42,991 nucleotides of DNA from Streptomyces sp. NBRC 110035 (GTDB lineage: Bacteria > Actinomycetota > Actinomycetes > Streptomycetales > Streptomycetaceae), in assembly GCF_000829695.1 (NCBI RefSeq), contig NZ_BBNN01000041.1, positions 30,327 to 73,317 of the forward strand, read 5' to 3'. Below are positions 9,194 through 16,812 of this stretch, in pieces. Made by a program: the position numbers and the translations under genes. Below the pieces are notes generated by a model. It did no database searches, was not told the DNA's origin, and was given only the letters and a program-made list of their open reading frames with translations. How positions within the stretch are numbered: the stretch's first letter is position 1; every line of letters begins with the position of its first letter.

Positions 9194-10660
9194 CTACGGC
9201 ACCTCGGGGGGCGGGGTCGGGGCCCCGGGGAGGCGGATCGTGGCCGTCGTGCCTCCGGCACCGTCCTCGGCGCGGGTCAGGGCCACCTCGCCGCCCGCCT
9301 GCTGGACCGTACGGGCCACTATGGACAGGCCGAGGCCCGAACCGGGGAGCGCGCGGGCGGTCGGGGAGCGCCAGAAACGGTCGAAGACGTGGGGGAGTTC
9401 GTCGGCGGGGATGCCCGGCCCGTGGTCGCGGACGGTGAGGACGCCGTCGGCGAGACGGACCTCGACCGTGCCGCCCCGGGGGCTGAACTTCACCGCGTTG
9501 TCGAGGATGTTGACCACGGCCCGCTCCAGCGTGGAGGGCTCCGCGCGGACGTACCACGGCTGTACGTCCGCCGTGATGGCCAGCTCCGGCCCGCGCAGCC
9601 GGGCGCGGCGCAGCGCCGACTCCACGACGTCCTGCCAGGCGACGATCTGGGCACGTCCCTCGTGCTGACCGGTGTCCGGGCGGGACAGTTCCTGCAGGTC
9701 GCCGATGAGCGCGGCCAGCTCGGTCATCTGCGCCTTGACCGAGGCGAGCAGCGCCTTGCGGTCCCCGGCGGGCAGCGGGCGGCCCGTCTCCTCGCTGCGG
9801 GTGAGGAGTTCGATGTTGGTGCGCAGGGAGGTGAGCGGGGTGCGCAGCTCGTGGCCGGCGTCCGCGATGAGCTGCTGCTGCAGGTCGCGGGAGCTGGCGA
9901 GGGCGGACGTCATGGAGTTGAAGGAGCGGGAGAGGCGGGCGACCTCGTCCTCGGCGTCGTCCGCCACGGGGATGCGGATGCCCAGGTCCTCGGTGCGGGC
10001 CACCTCCTCGACGGCCTCGGTGAGTTCGTCCACGGGGCGCAGGCCGGCGCGGGCGACCGCGAGGCCGGCGGCGGCGGCGCCCAGGACGCCCACGCCGGAG
10101 ACGAGGAGCAGGATCAGCGCAAGGTCGTTGAGCGTCTCCTCGGTGCCCTTGAGCGGTACGGCGACGAGGACGGCGGCCTTCGAACTGGTCAGCGTGCTGG
10201 GATCGTTGATCACCAGTGGCAGGGTCAGTACGCGTACCTCGGCGCCGTCCTGGTCGGTGCCGTCGCGGTAGCGGCCCGTGGAGCCGTCCCCGGCGCTCGC
10301 GATGACGTCCTGGTCCGACGAGGTGACCTTGATCCTGCCCGACGAGCTGGGGAACAGGCAGACGGTGCCGTCCTCCCTGACCACCTGGGAGAACGTCTCC
10401 CCGAAGCCGCCGCCCCTGCTGTCCCGGGGCGTGTCCGTGCAGGTGTTGAGCGCGCTGCGGATCTCGTCGACCCGCTGCGGCCCCTGGAGCACCGTCGCCT
10501 GCTTCAGGTCGCTGTCGAGCTGCTCGTACAGCTTCCCCTGCACGATGAACCAGCACGTCATCGACACCGCCGCCACCGCGAACGCCACCGCCGCCGCCAC
10601 CAGCAGCGACAGCCGCGCCCGGATCGGGAGCGAACGGAACCTGCGGGCCAGCCTGTTCAC
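9194..10660 (-). CDS. cssS: sensor histidine kinase, CssS-like
   Basis: Predicted 488-residue membrane kinase. A first transmembrane segment lies at about residues 17-40, an extracytoplasmic sensing region at about 41-180 and a second segment at about 180-205. Then come HAMP, the H-box AGHELRTPLTSLR with the phospho-accepting His near residue 270, the N-box ILDNAVKFS and the G-boxes DHGPGIP and GSGLGLSIV. The GTG start overlaps the TGA of the response-regulator gene by four bases. Position next to an HtrA-like protease matches the CssRS secretion-stress system described in S. lividans/S. coelicolor (SCO4156-SCO4155). That identity is from memory of gene order, and the kinase role itself is clear. 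Confidence 0.9.
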   Translation of the reverse strand: MNRLARRFRSLPIRARLSLLVAAAVAFAVAAVSMTCWFIVQGKLYEQLDSDLKQATVLQGPQRVDEIRSALNTCTDTPRDSRGGGFGETFSQVVREDGTVCLFPSSSGRIKVTSSDQDVIASAGDGSTGRYRDGTDQDGAEVRVLTLPLVINDPSTLTSSKAAVLVAVPLKGTEETLNDLALILLLVSGVGVLGAAAAGLAVARAGLRPVDELTEAVEEVARTEDLGIRIPVADDAEDEVARLSRSFNSMTSALASSRDLQQQLIADAGHELRTPLTSLRTNIELLTRSEETGRPLPAGDRKALLASVKAQMTELAALIGDLQELSRPDTGQHEGRAQIVAWQDVVESALRRARLRGPELAITADVQPWYVRAEPSTLERAVVNILDNAVKFSPRGGTVEVRLADGVLTVRDHGPGIPADELPHVFDRFWRSPTARALPGSGLGLSIVARTVQQAGGEVALTRAEDGAGGTTATIRLPGAPTPPPEVP

Positions 10661-11391
10661 TCCGCGCCGCCCTGCCGCAGGGCGTAGCCGACGCCCCTCA
10701 CCGTGTGCACCAGACGCGGCTCGCCGCCCGCCTCGGTCTTGCGGCGCAGGTACATGACGTACACGTCGAGGGAGTTCGACGACGGCTCGAAGTCGAAGCC
10801 CCAGACCGCCTTCAGGATCTGCTCCCGCGTGAGCACCTGGCGCGGGTGCGCCATGAACATCTCCAGCAGCGTGAACTCCGTACGGGTCAGCTCCACCCGA
10901 CGCGTGCCCCGGGTCACCTCGCGGGTCGACAGGTCCATGCTCAGGTCGGCGAAGGTGAGGACGTCGTTCTCCTCGTCGGCGCCGGCCACGGCGGCCGCGT
11001 ACGAGCTGCGGCGCAGCAGCGCGCGGATCCGGGCGAACAGTTCGTCCAGCTCGAACGGCTTGACCAGGTAGTCGTCCGCCCCGGCGTCCAGTCCCGTCAC
11101 CCGGTCGCCGACCGTGTCCCGGGCGGTCAGCATCAGGATGGGCGTGGTGTCGCCGGTGGCGCGGATGCGGCGGGCGGCGGTCAGGCCGTCCATCCGGGGC
11201 ATCTGGATGTCGAGGACGACCAGGTCGGGCCGGTACACCGCCGCCTTCTCCAGGGCGTCCGCGCCGTCGACGGCGACCTCGGTGCCGTACCCCTCGAAGG
11301 CGAGGCTGCGCTGGAGCGCTTCGCGGACCGCCGGCTCGTCGTCGACGATCAGGATGCGCTGGGGGTCACGGTCGCCTTCTGCGGGGCTCAT
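10657..11391 (-). CDS. cssR: OmpR-type response regulator, CssR-like
   Basis: Predicted 244-residue regulator. The receiver domain has acidic residues in ILIVDDEP, the phosphorylation site Asp61 in VVLDIQMP, and the Thr and Lys switch residues in LTARD and YLVKPFE. It is followed by a winged-helix DNA-binding domain (TRTEFTLLEMFMAHPRQVLTR, DVYVMYLRRK, VRGVGYALR). It is co-transcribed with the sensor kinase through a 4-base stop/start overlap. By analogy to CssR it should activate the htrA-type protease genes when misfolded exported proteins accumulate. An HtrA-like gene lies just upstream on the same strand. Confidence 0.92.
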   Translation of the reverse strand: MSPAEGDRDPQRILIVDDEPAVREALQRSLAFEGYGTEVAVDGADALEKAAVYRPDLVVLDIQMPRMDGLTAARRIRATGDTTPILMLTARDTVGDRVTGLDAGADDYLVKPFELDELFARIRALLRRSSYAAAVAGADEENDVLTFADLSMDLSTREVTRGTRRVELTRTEFTLLEMFMAHPRQVLTREQILKAVWGFDFEPSSNSLDVYVMYLRRKTEAGGEPRLVHTVRGVGYALRQGGAE

Positions 11392-11569
11392 GGGGTCGTG
11401 GTTCCTCTGGTCTGCCGGTGTGCTGGACTGGGCGGGGAGTACGGCCGGGGGCTCGCCGGGCTCTCAGGATCCCAGGCTCGCACGACTGTCCGGGGCGCGG
11501 AGAGGCACGGTCTTCCACGGACCAGCCGTGATCCGGTGGGGAGCCGGTGGGCGGTGGGGGCGGTGCGGA

Positions 11570-11806
11570 TCAGCCGTGTACGGTACGGCGGCGTCCGCGC
11601 CCGTCGGCGCTCCTGCGGCGGACCGCGGCCGGGGCCGCCTCCGGGACGACCGCCGGGGCGATCTCCGGGGCCCGCCGTACTGGCGTGTGCAGCTCGCCCG
11701 CGACCTCCAGGGCGAGCGCGAGACCGGCCGGGCCGGCGCCGGGGGTCCGGTGGGTGACCTGCTTGATCTGCCTCGTCTGCGTGGTCTGCGTGGTCTGCGT
11801 GGTCAT
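11570..11806 (-). CDS. small protein between htrA-like gene and cssR
   Basis: Predicted 78-residue ORF. Its ATG at 11806 has a good ribosome site (GAGGAG seven bases upstream), the main reason to believe it. The N-terminus is Thr/Gln rich (TTQTTQTTQTRQ), encoded by a degenerate nine-base repeat. The rest contains GLALALEVAGELHTPV and a basic C-terminus. No family recognised and no convincing membrane segment. It starts 46 bases after the protease stop, so it may be co-transcribed with the protease. A chance open frame in GC-rich DNA is the alternative. Confidence 0.45.
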   Translation of the reverse strand: MTTQTTQTTQTRQIKQVTHRTPGAGPAGLALALEVAGELHTPVRRAPEIAPAVVPEAAPAAVRRRSADGRGRRRTVHG

Positions 11807-11852
11807 GCCGGACTCCTCGGGTGGGCATCTCGTCGGCCGGGTGCGTGCCGTA

Positions 11853-13031
11853 TCAGTGCGTGGCGCCGGACCGCAGGTCCGCCAGGTCCGCCTTGACCGT
11901 GTTGACCGGGATGGCGAAGCCCAGGCCCACGCTGCCGGCGTCGGCCGAGGAGTCGCTGCCGCTCGACGAGTACATCGCCGAGTTGATGCCGATGATGTTG
12001 CCGTTCATGTCGATCAGCGCGCCGCCGGAGTTCCCGGGGTTCAGGGAGGCGTCGGTCTGGATCGCCTTGTACGTCGTCGTGGACCCGCCGGTGTCGCCGT
12101 TGAACTCCTGGCCGCCGAACTCGAACGGCCAGCCGCCGCGCTGCCCCTGCTGCTGTTGCTGCCCCTGGCTCTCGTCCGTGGAGACGGTCACGTCGCGGTC
12201 GAGTGCCGAGACGATGCCGCTGGTGACGGTGCCGGTCAAACCCTCGGGGGAGCCGATCGCCACGACCTCGTCGCCGACCTGCACCCCGTCGGAGTCGCCG
12301 AGGGTGGCCGCCGTCAGACCCGAGGCGTCCCGCAGCTTGATCAGCGCGAGGTCCTTCGAGCTCTCCGTGCCGACGACGTCCGCGGTGTACGTCCTGCCGT
12401 CGCTGGTCCGCACCTCGACCGAGGAGGCACCGCTGATGACGTGGTTGTTGGTGATGATCTCGCCGTCGTCCGTGATGATCACGCCGGAACCGGTGGAGGA
12501 CCCCGCGTTGGATTCGGCGTTGATCTCGACGATGCTCGGGCTGACCGCCTCGGCGACACCGGACACCGTGCCCTTCTGACCGGCCGGCACCACGCTGGTG
12601 TCGGCCGGGCTCGAGGACGCGACGGTGCCGCCGCCGACCAGCTCCTGGACGCCGTAGGCGGTGCCGCCGCCCACGGCCGCCGCGACGATCGCCACGGCGG
12701 CGAGCAGCGCGACCGGGCCCCGGTTCCGCTTCCGGCGGGGTTTCGGGGCGGTGGGATCGGCCGCGTGGGCCGGATCGGCCGCATGGGCCGCATGGGTCGC
12801 GTGGGTCGAACCAGTCGAACCATCGGGACCCGTCGGGGCCCCGGAACCGGAGTCGGCCGTGCCGTTCGGCTGTCCCGTTTGCTGCTCCGGCTCCGGCTGC
12901 TGTCCCGACCGCTGATCCGGTGCGTACGCCGGCGGTGCCGGCCACTCCGGGTTCACGGGGGAGGAGTAGGACTGGGGGCCGCCCGTCCGAGGGCTCTCGT
13001 ACTCGCTGCTGCGGCGAAGGTTCTCGGTCAT
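11853..13031 (-). CDS. htrA2: membrane-anchored HtrA-like serine protease without PDZ
   Basis: Predicted 392-residue trypsin-like protease. Residues 1-100 are a disordered Pro/Gln/His-Ala-rich cytoplasmic tail ending in PRRKRNR. One transmembrane helix follows at 106-124, then an extracytoplasmic protease domain with the catalytic triad His197 (ITNNHV), Asp227 (SKDLAL) and Ser335 (NPGNSGG). A Gln-rich insert (QGQQQQQGQ, about 288-297) interrupts the protease domain. Typical HtrA/DegP proteins continue into one or two PDZ domains. This one stops about 57 residues after Ser335, so the PDZ is absent. Genes just downstream encode the CssRS-like pair. In S. lividans the neighbouring protease is HtrA2 (SCO4157), and the symbol is carried over from that synteny. 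Confidence 0.88.
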   Translation of the reverse strand: MTENLRRSSEYESPRTGGPQSYSSPVNPEWPAPPAYAPDQRSGQQPEPEQQTGQPNGTADSGSGAPTGPDGSTGSTHATHAAHAADPAHAADPTAPKPRRKRNRGPVALLAAVAIVAAAVGGGTAYGVQELVGGGTVASSSPADTSVVPAGQKGTVSGVAEAVSPSIVEINAESNAGSSTGSGVIITDDGEIITNNHVISGASSVEVRTSDGRTYTADVVGTESSKDLALIKLRDASGLTAATLGDSDGVQVGDEVVAIGSPEGLTGTVTSGIVSALDRDVTVSTDESQGQQQQQGQRGGWPFEFGGQEFNGDTGGSTTTYKAIQTDASLNPGNSGGALIDMNGNIIGINSAMYSSSGSDSSADAGSVGLGFAIPVNTVKADLADLRSGATH

Positions 13032-13129
13032 GTCGACGAGCCTGTCGCCCGACGATGAGAGCCTCCTGAGTGCCCGCTGAGAAGCCCGACAGAACCTCGT
13101 ATGCCCGATATAAAGAAGGAGAGGCCACC

Positions 13130-13335
13130 CTCTCCCGGAGCCCGGAGCCCGGAGCCCGGAGCCCGGAGCCCGGTGGCTGGTGGCCGGTGGCCGGTGGCCG
13201 GTGTCCGGTGCCCGCTGCCCGGAGTCCGCTGTCCAGTTGCCCGAAGCCCGAAGCCCGGAGTCCAGTTGCCAGTTGCCCGGAGTCCGGTGCCTGGTGTCCG
13301 GCGGCCGGAGCCTGGTGTCCAGTGCCCGGAGTGCC
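13130..13335. repeat. degenerate CCCGGAG/CCGGTG tandem array
   Basis: About 200 bases consist of short units built on CCCGGAG, with variants such as CCGGTGG, CCGGTGT and CCAGTTG. The clearest part is four near-perfect copies of a 7-base unit around 13136-13165. It fills the spacer between the htrA-like promoter side and the stop of the LacI gene at 13339. It gives open frames on the plus strand that I regard as non-coding. Slippage-born low complexity is the likely origin. Confidence 0.75.
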
Positions 13336-13338
13336 GTG

Positions 13339-14361
13339 CTACCCGCAGCCGCAGGAGCGGCGGATCACCAGTTCGGACGGGAAGATCTTCAGCCGCTCGC
13401 GCTGCGAGCCGGCCACCCGCAGGCCGTCGTCGAGGACGAGGTCGACCGCCGCGCGCGCCATTGCAGGGCGGTCGGAGGCGACCGTCGTCATCGGCGGGTC
13501 GGTGAGCCCCGCCTCCTTGATGTCGTCGAACCCGACGACCGCCAGCTCGCCGGGCACGTCGATGCGCAGCTCGCGGGCCGCGCGCAGCACGCCGACCGCC
13601 TGGTCGTCGGTGGAGCAGAAGATCGCGGGCGGGCGGTCGGGCCCGGAGAGGATGTCGAGCCCGACGCGGTAGGCGTCGTAGCGGTTGTACGGGGCCTCGA
13701 AGAGACGGCCCTCGGTCGGGATGCCGGCGTCCTCCATGGCCCGCCGCCAGCCCTCGACGTGGTCGGAGACCGGGTCGCCGACGGAGGGGGTCTCGGCGGT
13801 GCCGCCGACACAGGCCACGTACGCGTTGCCGTGTTCCAGCAGGTGACGGACGGCGAGCTGGGCGCCGCCGAGGTCGTCGGTGACGACGGCGACGTCGTCG
13901 ATGGCCTCGGGGCGCTCGTGCAGCAGGACGACCCGGGCGTCCCAGGCGTCTATCTCCGCGGCGGCCAGGTCGTTCAGCGCGTGGCTGACCAGGATCAGCC
14001 CGGAGACGCGCATGCCGAGGAACGCCCGCAGGTAGTGGACCTCGCGTTCGCCGACGTAGTCGGAGTTCCCGACGAGCACCATTTTCCCGCGCTCGGACGC
14101 CGCCTGTTCGACCGCGTGCGCCATCTCCCCGAAGAAGGGCTGGCGCGCGTCCGGCACGATCAGGCCTATGAGGTCCGTACGCCGCGACGCCATCGCCTGG
14201 GCGACCCGGTCCGGGCGGTACCCCAGTTCCTTGATCGCGGCGAGTACGCGTTCGCGCGTGGCCGGGGCGACCGGCCTCGGTCCGTTGTTGATGACATAGC
14301 TGACGACGGCGGTGGAGGTACCCGCCAGCCGAGCCACGTCATCCCTAGTCACCTTGGCCAC
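13339..14361 (-). CDS. LacI-family transcriptional regulator
   Basis: Predicted 340-residue repressor with a GTG start. The N-terminal helix-turn-helix and hinge are textbook (VTRDDVARLAGTSTAVVSYVINNGPRPVAPATRERVLAAI, quoted here only as landmarks VTRDDVARLAG, VVSYVIN and LGYRPDRVAQAM). A periplasmic-binding-protein-like sugar sensor domain follows from about residue 60, ending with SELVIRRSCGCG. No catabolic genes are adjacent, so the effector cannot be deduced. The terminal CGCG motif is shared by many actinobacterial LacI proteins. It is the only gene between the protease and glnR. Confidence 0.92.
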   Translation of the reverse strand: MAKVTRDDVARLAGTSTAVVSYVINNGPRPVAPATRERVLAAIKELGYRPDRVAQAMASRRTDLIGLIVPDARQPFFGEMAHAVEQAASERGKMVLVGNSDYVGEREVHYLRAFLGMRVSGLILVSHALNDLAAAEIDAWDARVVLLHERPEAIDDVAVVTDDLGGAQLAVRHLLEHGNAYVACVGGTAETPSVGDPVSDHVEGWRRAMEDAGIPTEGRLFEAPYNRYDAYRVGLDILSGPDRPPAIFCSTDDQAVGVLRAARELRIDVPGELAVVGFDDIKEAGLTDPPMTTVASDRPAMARAAVDLVLDDGLRVAGSQRERLKIFPSELVIRRSCGCG

Positions 14362-14468
14362 GCGCGGAGTCTACGCGGATATAACCGGTCGGGGCAGGGC
14401 GTGAACGCCCCTGTGAACAGCACGGAAACGGCTCGCGGGTGCGGGCGCGGCGCTCGTGCGGGTGCCGC

Positions 14469-15269
14469 TCACGCCTGGGTCGGGGCCTCGGTGGCGTCCA
14501 GGGCGGCCGTCTCGTCCGCATCCGCCGCCTTTTGGCGGTCCGCCCCGGACTCCTGCCGGTCGGCCTTGGCCTTCGCCTCCTCGGCGGCCCGCTCGACCTT
14601 CTCCGGGGTAACGAATCGATAACCCACGTTCCGCACGGTGCCGATCAGCGACTCGTGCTCGGGGCCGAGCTTGGCGCGCAGCCGCCGCACGTGGACGTCG
14701 ACCGTCCGGGTGCCGCCGAAGTAGTCGTAGCCCCAGACCTCCTGCAGCAGCTGGGCGCGGGTGAAGACCCGGCCGGGGTGCTGGGCGAGGTACTTCAGGA
14801 GCTCGAACTCCTTGAACGTGAGATCGAGGACGCGGCCCTTGAGCTTGGCGCTGTAGGTCGCCTCGTCGACGGACAGGTCGCCGTTGCGGATCTCCATGGG
14901 GGAGTCGTCGCTGACGATCTGCTGCCGGCCCATGGCGAGCCGCAGCCGGGCCTCCACCTCCGCCGGTCCGGCGGTGTCGAGGAGGACGTCGTCGACGCCC
15001 CATTCCGCGGTGACGGCGGCGAGGCCGCCCTCGGTCACCACGAGGACGAGGGGGCAGCCGGGGCCCGTGGAGCGCAGCAGCTGGCACAGGTTGCGGACCT
15101 GCGGGAGGTCGCGCCGGCCGTCGACGAGGATGACGTCGGCGCCGGGAGTGTCGACCAGGGCGGGGCCCTCGGCGGGGGCCACGCGCACATGGTGGAGCAG
15201 CAGACCGAGGGCGGGGAGCACCTCGGTCGACGGCTGGAGGGCGTTCGTCAGCAGGAGCAGTGAACTCAT
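14469..15269 (-). CDS. glnR: nitrogen regulator GlnR
   Basis: Predicted 266-residue OmpR-type regulator that controls ammonium assimilation genes (glnA, glnII, amtB and others) in Streptomyces. The receiver domain holds the conserved Asp50 (ILVDGRRD) but lacks the DD pair and Lys/Thr pocket of ordinary receivers, which is a GlnR hallmark: it works as a dimer without phosphorylation. The winged-helix part has LTFKEFELLKYLAQHPGR, QEVWGYDYFGGTRTVDVH and GTVRNVGYRF. The C-terminal tail is charged (AEEAKAKADRQESGADRQ), typical of Streptomyces GlnR. It stands alone, with no cognate kinase. Confidence 0.95.
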   Translation of the reverse strand: MSSLLLLTNALQPSTEVLPALGLLLHHVRVAPAEGPALVDTPGADVILVDGRRDLPQVRNLCQLLRSTGPGCPLVLVVTEGGLAAVTAEWGVDDVLLDTAGPAEVEARLRLAMGRQQIVSDDSPMEIRNGDLSVDEATYSAKLKGRVLDLTFKEFELLKYLAQHPGRVFTRAQLLQEVWGYDYFGGTRTVDVHVRRLRAKLGPEHESLIGTVRNVGYRFVTPEKVERAAEEAKAKADRQESGADRQKAADADETAALDATEAPTQA

Positions 15270-15301
15270 CGCACCCCTCCTTCGCGTCCTTCACGTTCTT
15301 C

Positions 15302-15328
15302 GAGTCCGTCGAGTCCGTCGAGTCCGTC
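15302..15328. repeat. three exact copies of a 9-base unit before glnR
   Basis: GAGTCCGTC is repeated three times in tandem, with a fourth partial copy each side, 33 bases upstream of the glnR ATG and so probably in its 5' untranslated region. Copy-number variation here could alter glnR expression. That is inference. Confidence 0.8.
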
Positions 15329-15582
15329 GAGGACACGGTCCTGGCCCAGGTGGTCGGGCCGTGGTACCGCCCACGACCTGGCCGTCATTCGTACGTGCAC
15401 GGTTCGCTCGCCCATAACGTCTGGTTCCTCCTCGGTCCCTGCGAGGACGTTTACGGCACTGCTTCGTGCGTTTCGACGGCCCGTACACCGGCGGTTTCCC
15501 GCGTCGTATACAACGCTTCCGAAAGCACAAAAGGACCCGGGGGCTTCACTGCCCGAGTCCTCTCCCCAGGAGAATAGCCGAC

Positions 15583-16515
15583 ATGAGCACCGGTTCGGCA
15601 GGTCATGTGGCGCGTTCCCTCCCGGGGCCGCATGTCGGGAAACATGGCGTGACGCGCGAAGTCACAGGTGGCGGTACCTCTTTTCGGATGTTCTTGCACA
15701 CGGCGGACGGCGTGCGAATCGATTCCGTATACAACCCGGCGGCGCCCGAAAAGACGATCGTGAAGGACGCCTCACGGCCACCTTCCCGCGACCTCGTGTT
15801 CGTGATCGCGCACGGGTTCACGGGGCATGTGGACCGGCCGCATGTACGGCGGGTTGCGCGCGTGTTCGCACGGTACGGGGCCGTCGTCACCTTCTCCTTC
15901 CGCGGCCACGGTGCCTCGGGCGGGCGGTCCACGGTCGGTGACCGTGAGGTGCTGGACCTGGCGGCGGCGGTGTCGTGGGCCCGGGAACTGGGGCACGCGC
16001 GCGTGGCCACGGTCGGTTTCTCGATGGGCGGCTCGGTGGTGCTGCGGCACGCGGCGCTGTGCGGGGAGCGGGAGAGGGGGGAAGGGGACGGCGGGCTCTT
16101 CGCGGGCGCCGGTGCCGGCGCCGGTGGTCCGGACGCCGTGGTGTCGGTGAGCGGTCCGGCCCGGTGGTTCTACCGGGGTACGGCTCCGATGCGGCGACTG
16201 CACTGGCTGGTGACCCGGCCCTCGGGCCGGCTCGTGGGGCGCTACGGGCTGCGGACCCGGATCCATCACCGCGACTGGGACCCCGTACCGCTGTCCCCGG
16301 TGGAGGCGGTGCCGAGGATCGCGCCGACGCCGCTGCTGGTCGTGCACGGGGACCGCGACGGTTACTTCCCGCTCGACCACCCGCGCACGCTGGCGGCCGC
16401 GGCCGGCGAGCACGGGGAGCTGTGGGTGGAGCCGGGCATGGGGCACGCGGAGAACGCGGCTCCCGACGGCCTGCTGCACCGGATGGGTGACTGGGCGGCG
16501 ACCCGGGCGGGCTAG
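15583..16515 (+). CDS. alpha/beta hydrolase
   Basis: Predicted 310-residue serine hydrolase. The fold motifs are AHGFTG (oxyanion region, about residues 76-81), the nucleophile elbow GFSMGGS with Ser147, the acid Asp in VVHGDRDGYFP and the His in GMGHAEN. A Gly/Ala-rich insert (AGAGAGAGG) follows the nucleophile domain. Substrate unknown; such proteins act as esterases or thioesterases. The frame is open from 15466. I prefer the ATG at 15583 because CAGGAG lies upstream at 15568-15573. It may be co-transcribed with the MoaD-like gene 39 bases downstream. Confidence 0.88.
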   Translation: MSTGSAGHVARSLPGPHVGKHGVTREVTGGGTSFRMFLHTADGVRIDSVYNPAAPEKTIVKDASRPPSRDLVFVIAHGFTGHVDRPHVRRVARVFARYGAVVTFSFRGHGASGGRSTVGDREVLDLAAAVSWARELGHARVATVGFSMGGSVVLRHAALCGERERGEGDGGLFAGAGAGAGGPDAVVSVSGPARWFYRGTAPMRRLHWLVTRPSGRLVGRYGLRTRIHHRDWDPVPLSPVEAVPRIAPTPLLVVHGDRDGYFPLDHPRTLAAAAGEHGELWVEPGMGHAENAAPDGLLHRMGDWAATRAG

Positions 16516-16554
16516 CCTGACCGTGTTCACTGTCAAACGATGAGGAACCTGTTG

Positions 16555-16809
16555 ATGGCAAAGGTCACGGTGCGGTACTGGGCCGCCGCCAAGGCCGCGG
16601 CCGGGGTGGCCGAGGAGTCGTACGAGGCGGTCACGCTCGCCGACGCGCTTGCCGCGGCGCGTGAGCGACACCCCGGCGAACTCACACGTGTGCTGCGGCG
16701 ATGCTCGTTCCTCGTCGACAGTGACCCCGTGGGCACCCGCGCACATGAGACGGTACGGCTGGCCGACGGCGGCACGGTCGAGGTGCTCCCGCCGTTCGCA
16801 GGAGGGTGA
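16555..16809 (+). CDS. MoaD/ThiS-like sulfur carrier
   Basis: Predicted 84-residue ubiquitin-fold protein. It starts MAKVTVRYWAAAKAAAGV, as MoaD proteins do, and ends in PFAGG, the C-terminal Gly-Gly that is adenylated and thiocarboxylated by MoeB-type enzymes. It may supply sulfur for molybdopterin or another pathway. No moa genes are nearby. An earlier ATG at 16540 exists. The ATG at 16555 is preceded by GAGGAA at good spacing and gives the usual start. Three bases separate it from the next gene. Confidence 0.88.
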   Translation: MAKVTVRYWAAAKAAAGVAEESYEAVTLADALAAARERHPGELTRVLRRCSFLVDSDPVGTRAHETVRLADGGTVEVLPPFAGG

Positions 16810-16812
16810 GCG

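Noticed and set aside
8001..10556. 851-residue frame joining the kinase region and pectinesterase
   Set aside because: Its upstream half is an out-of-frame shadow of the sensor kinase. Only the part from 9113 down is a real pectinesterase, with its own signal peptide.
13070..14622. Plus-strand ORFs over the CCCGGAG array
   Set aside because: They arise from the low-complexity repeat and from the shadow of the LacI gene, with no codon bias of their own.
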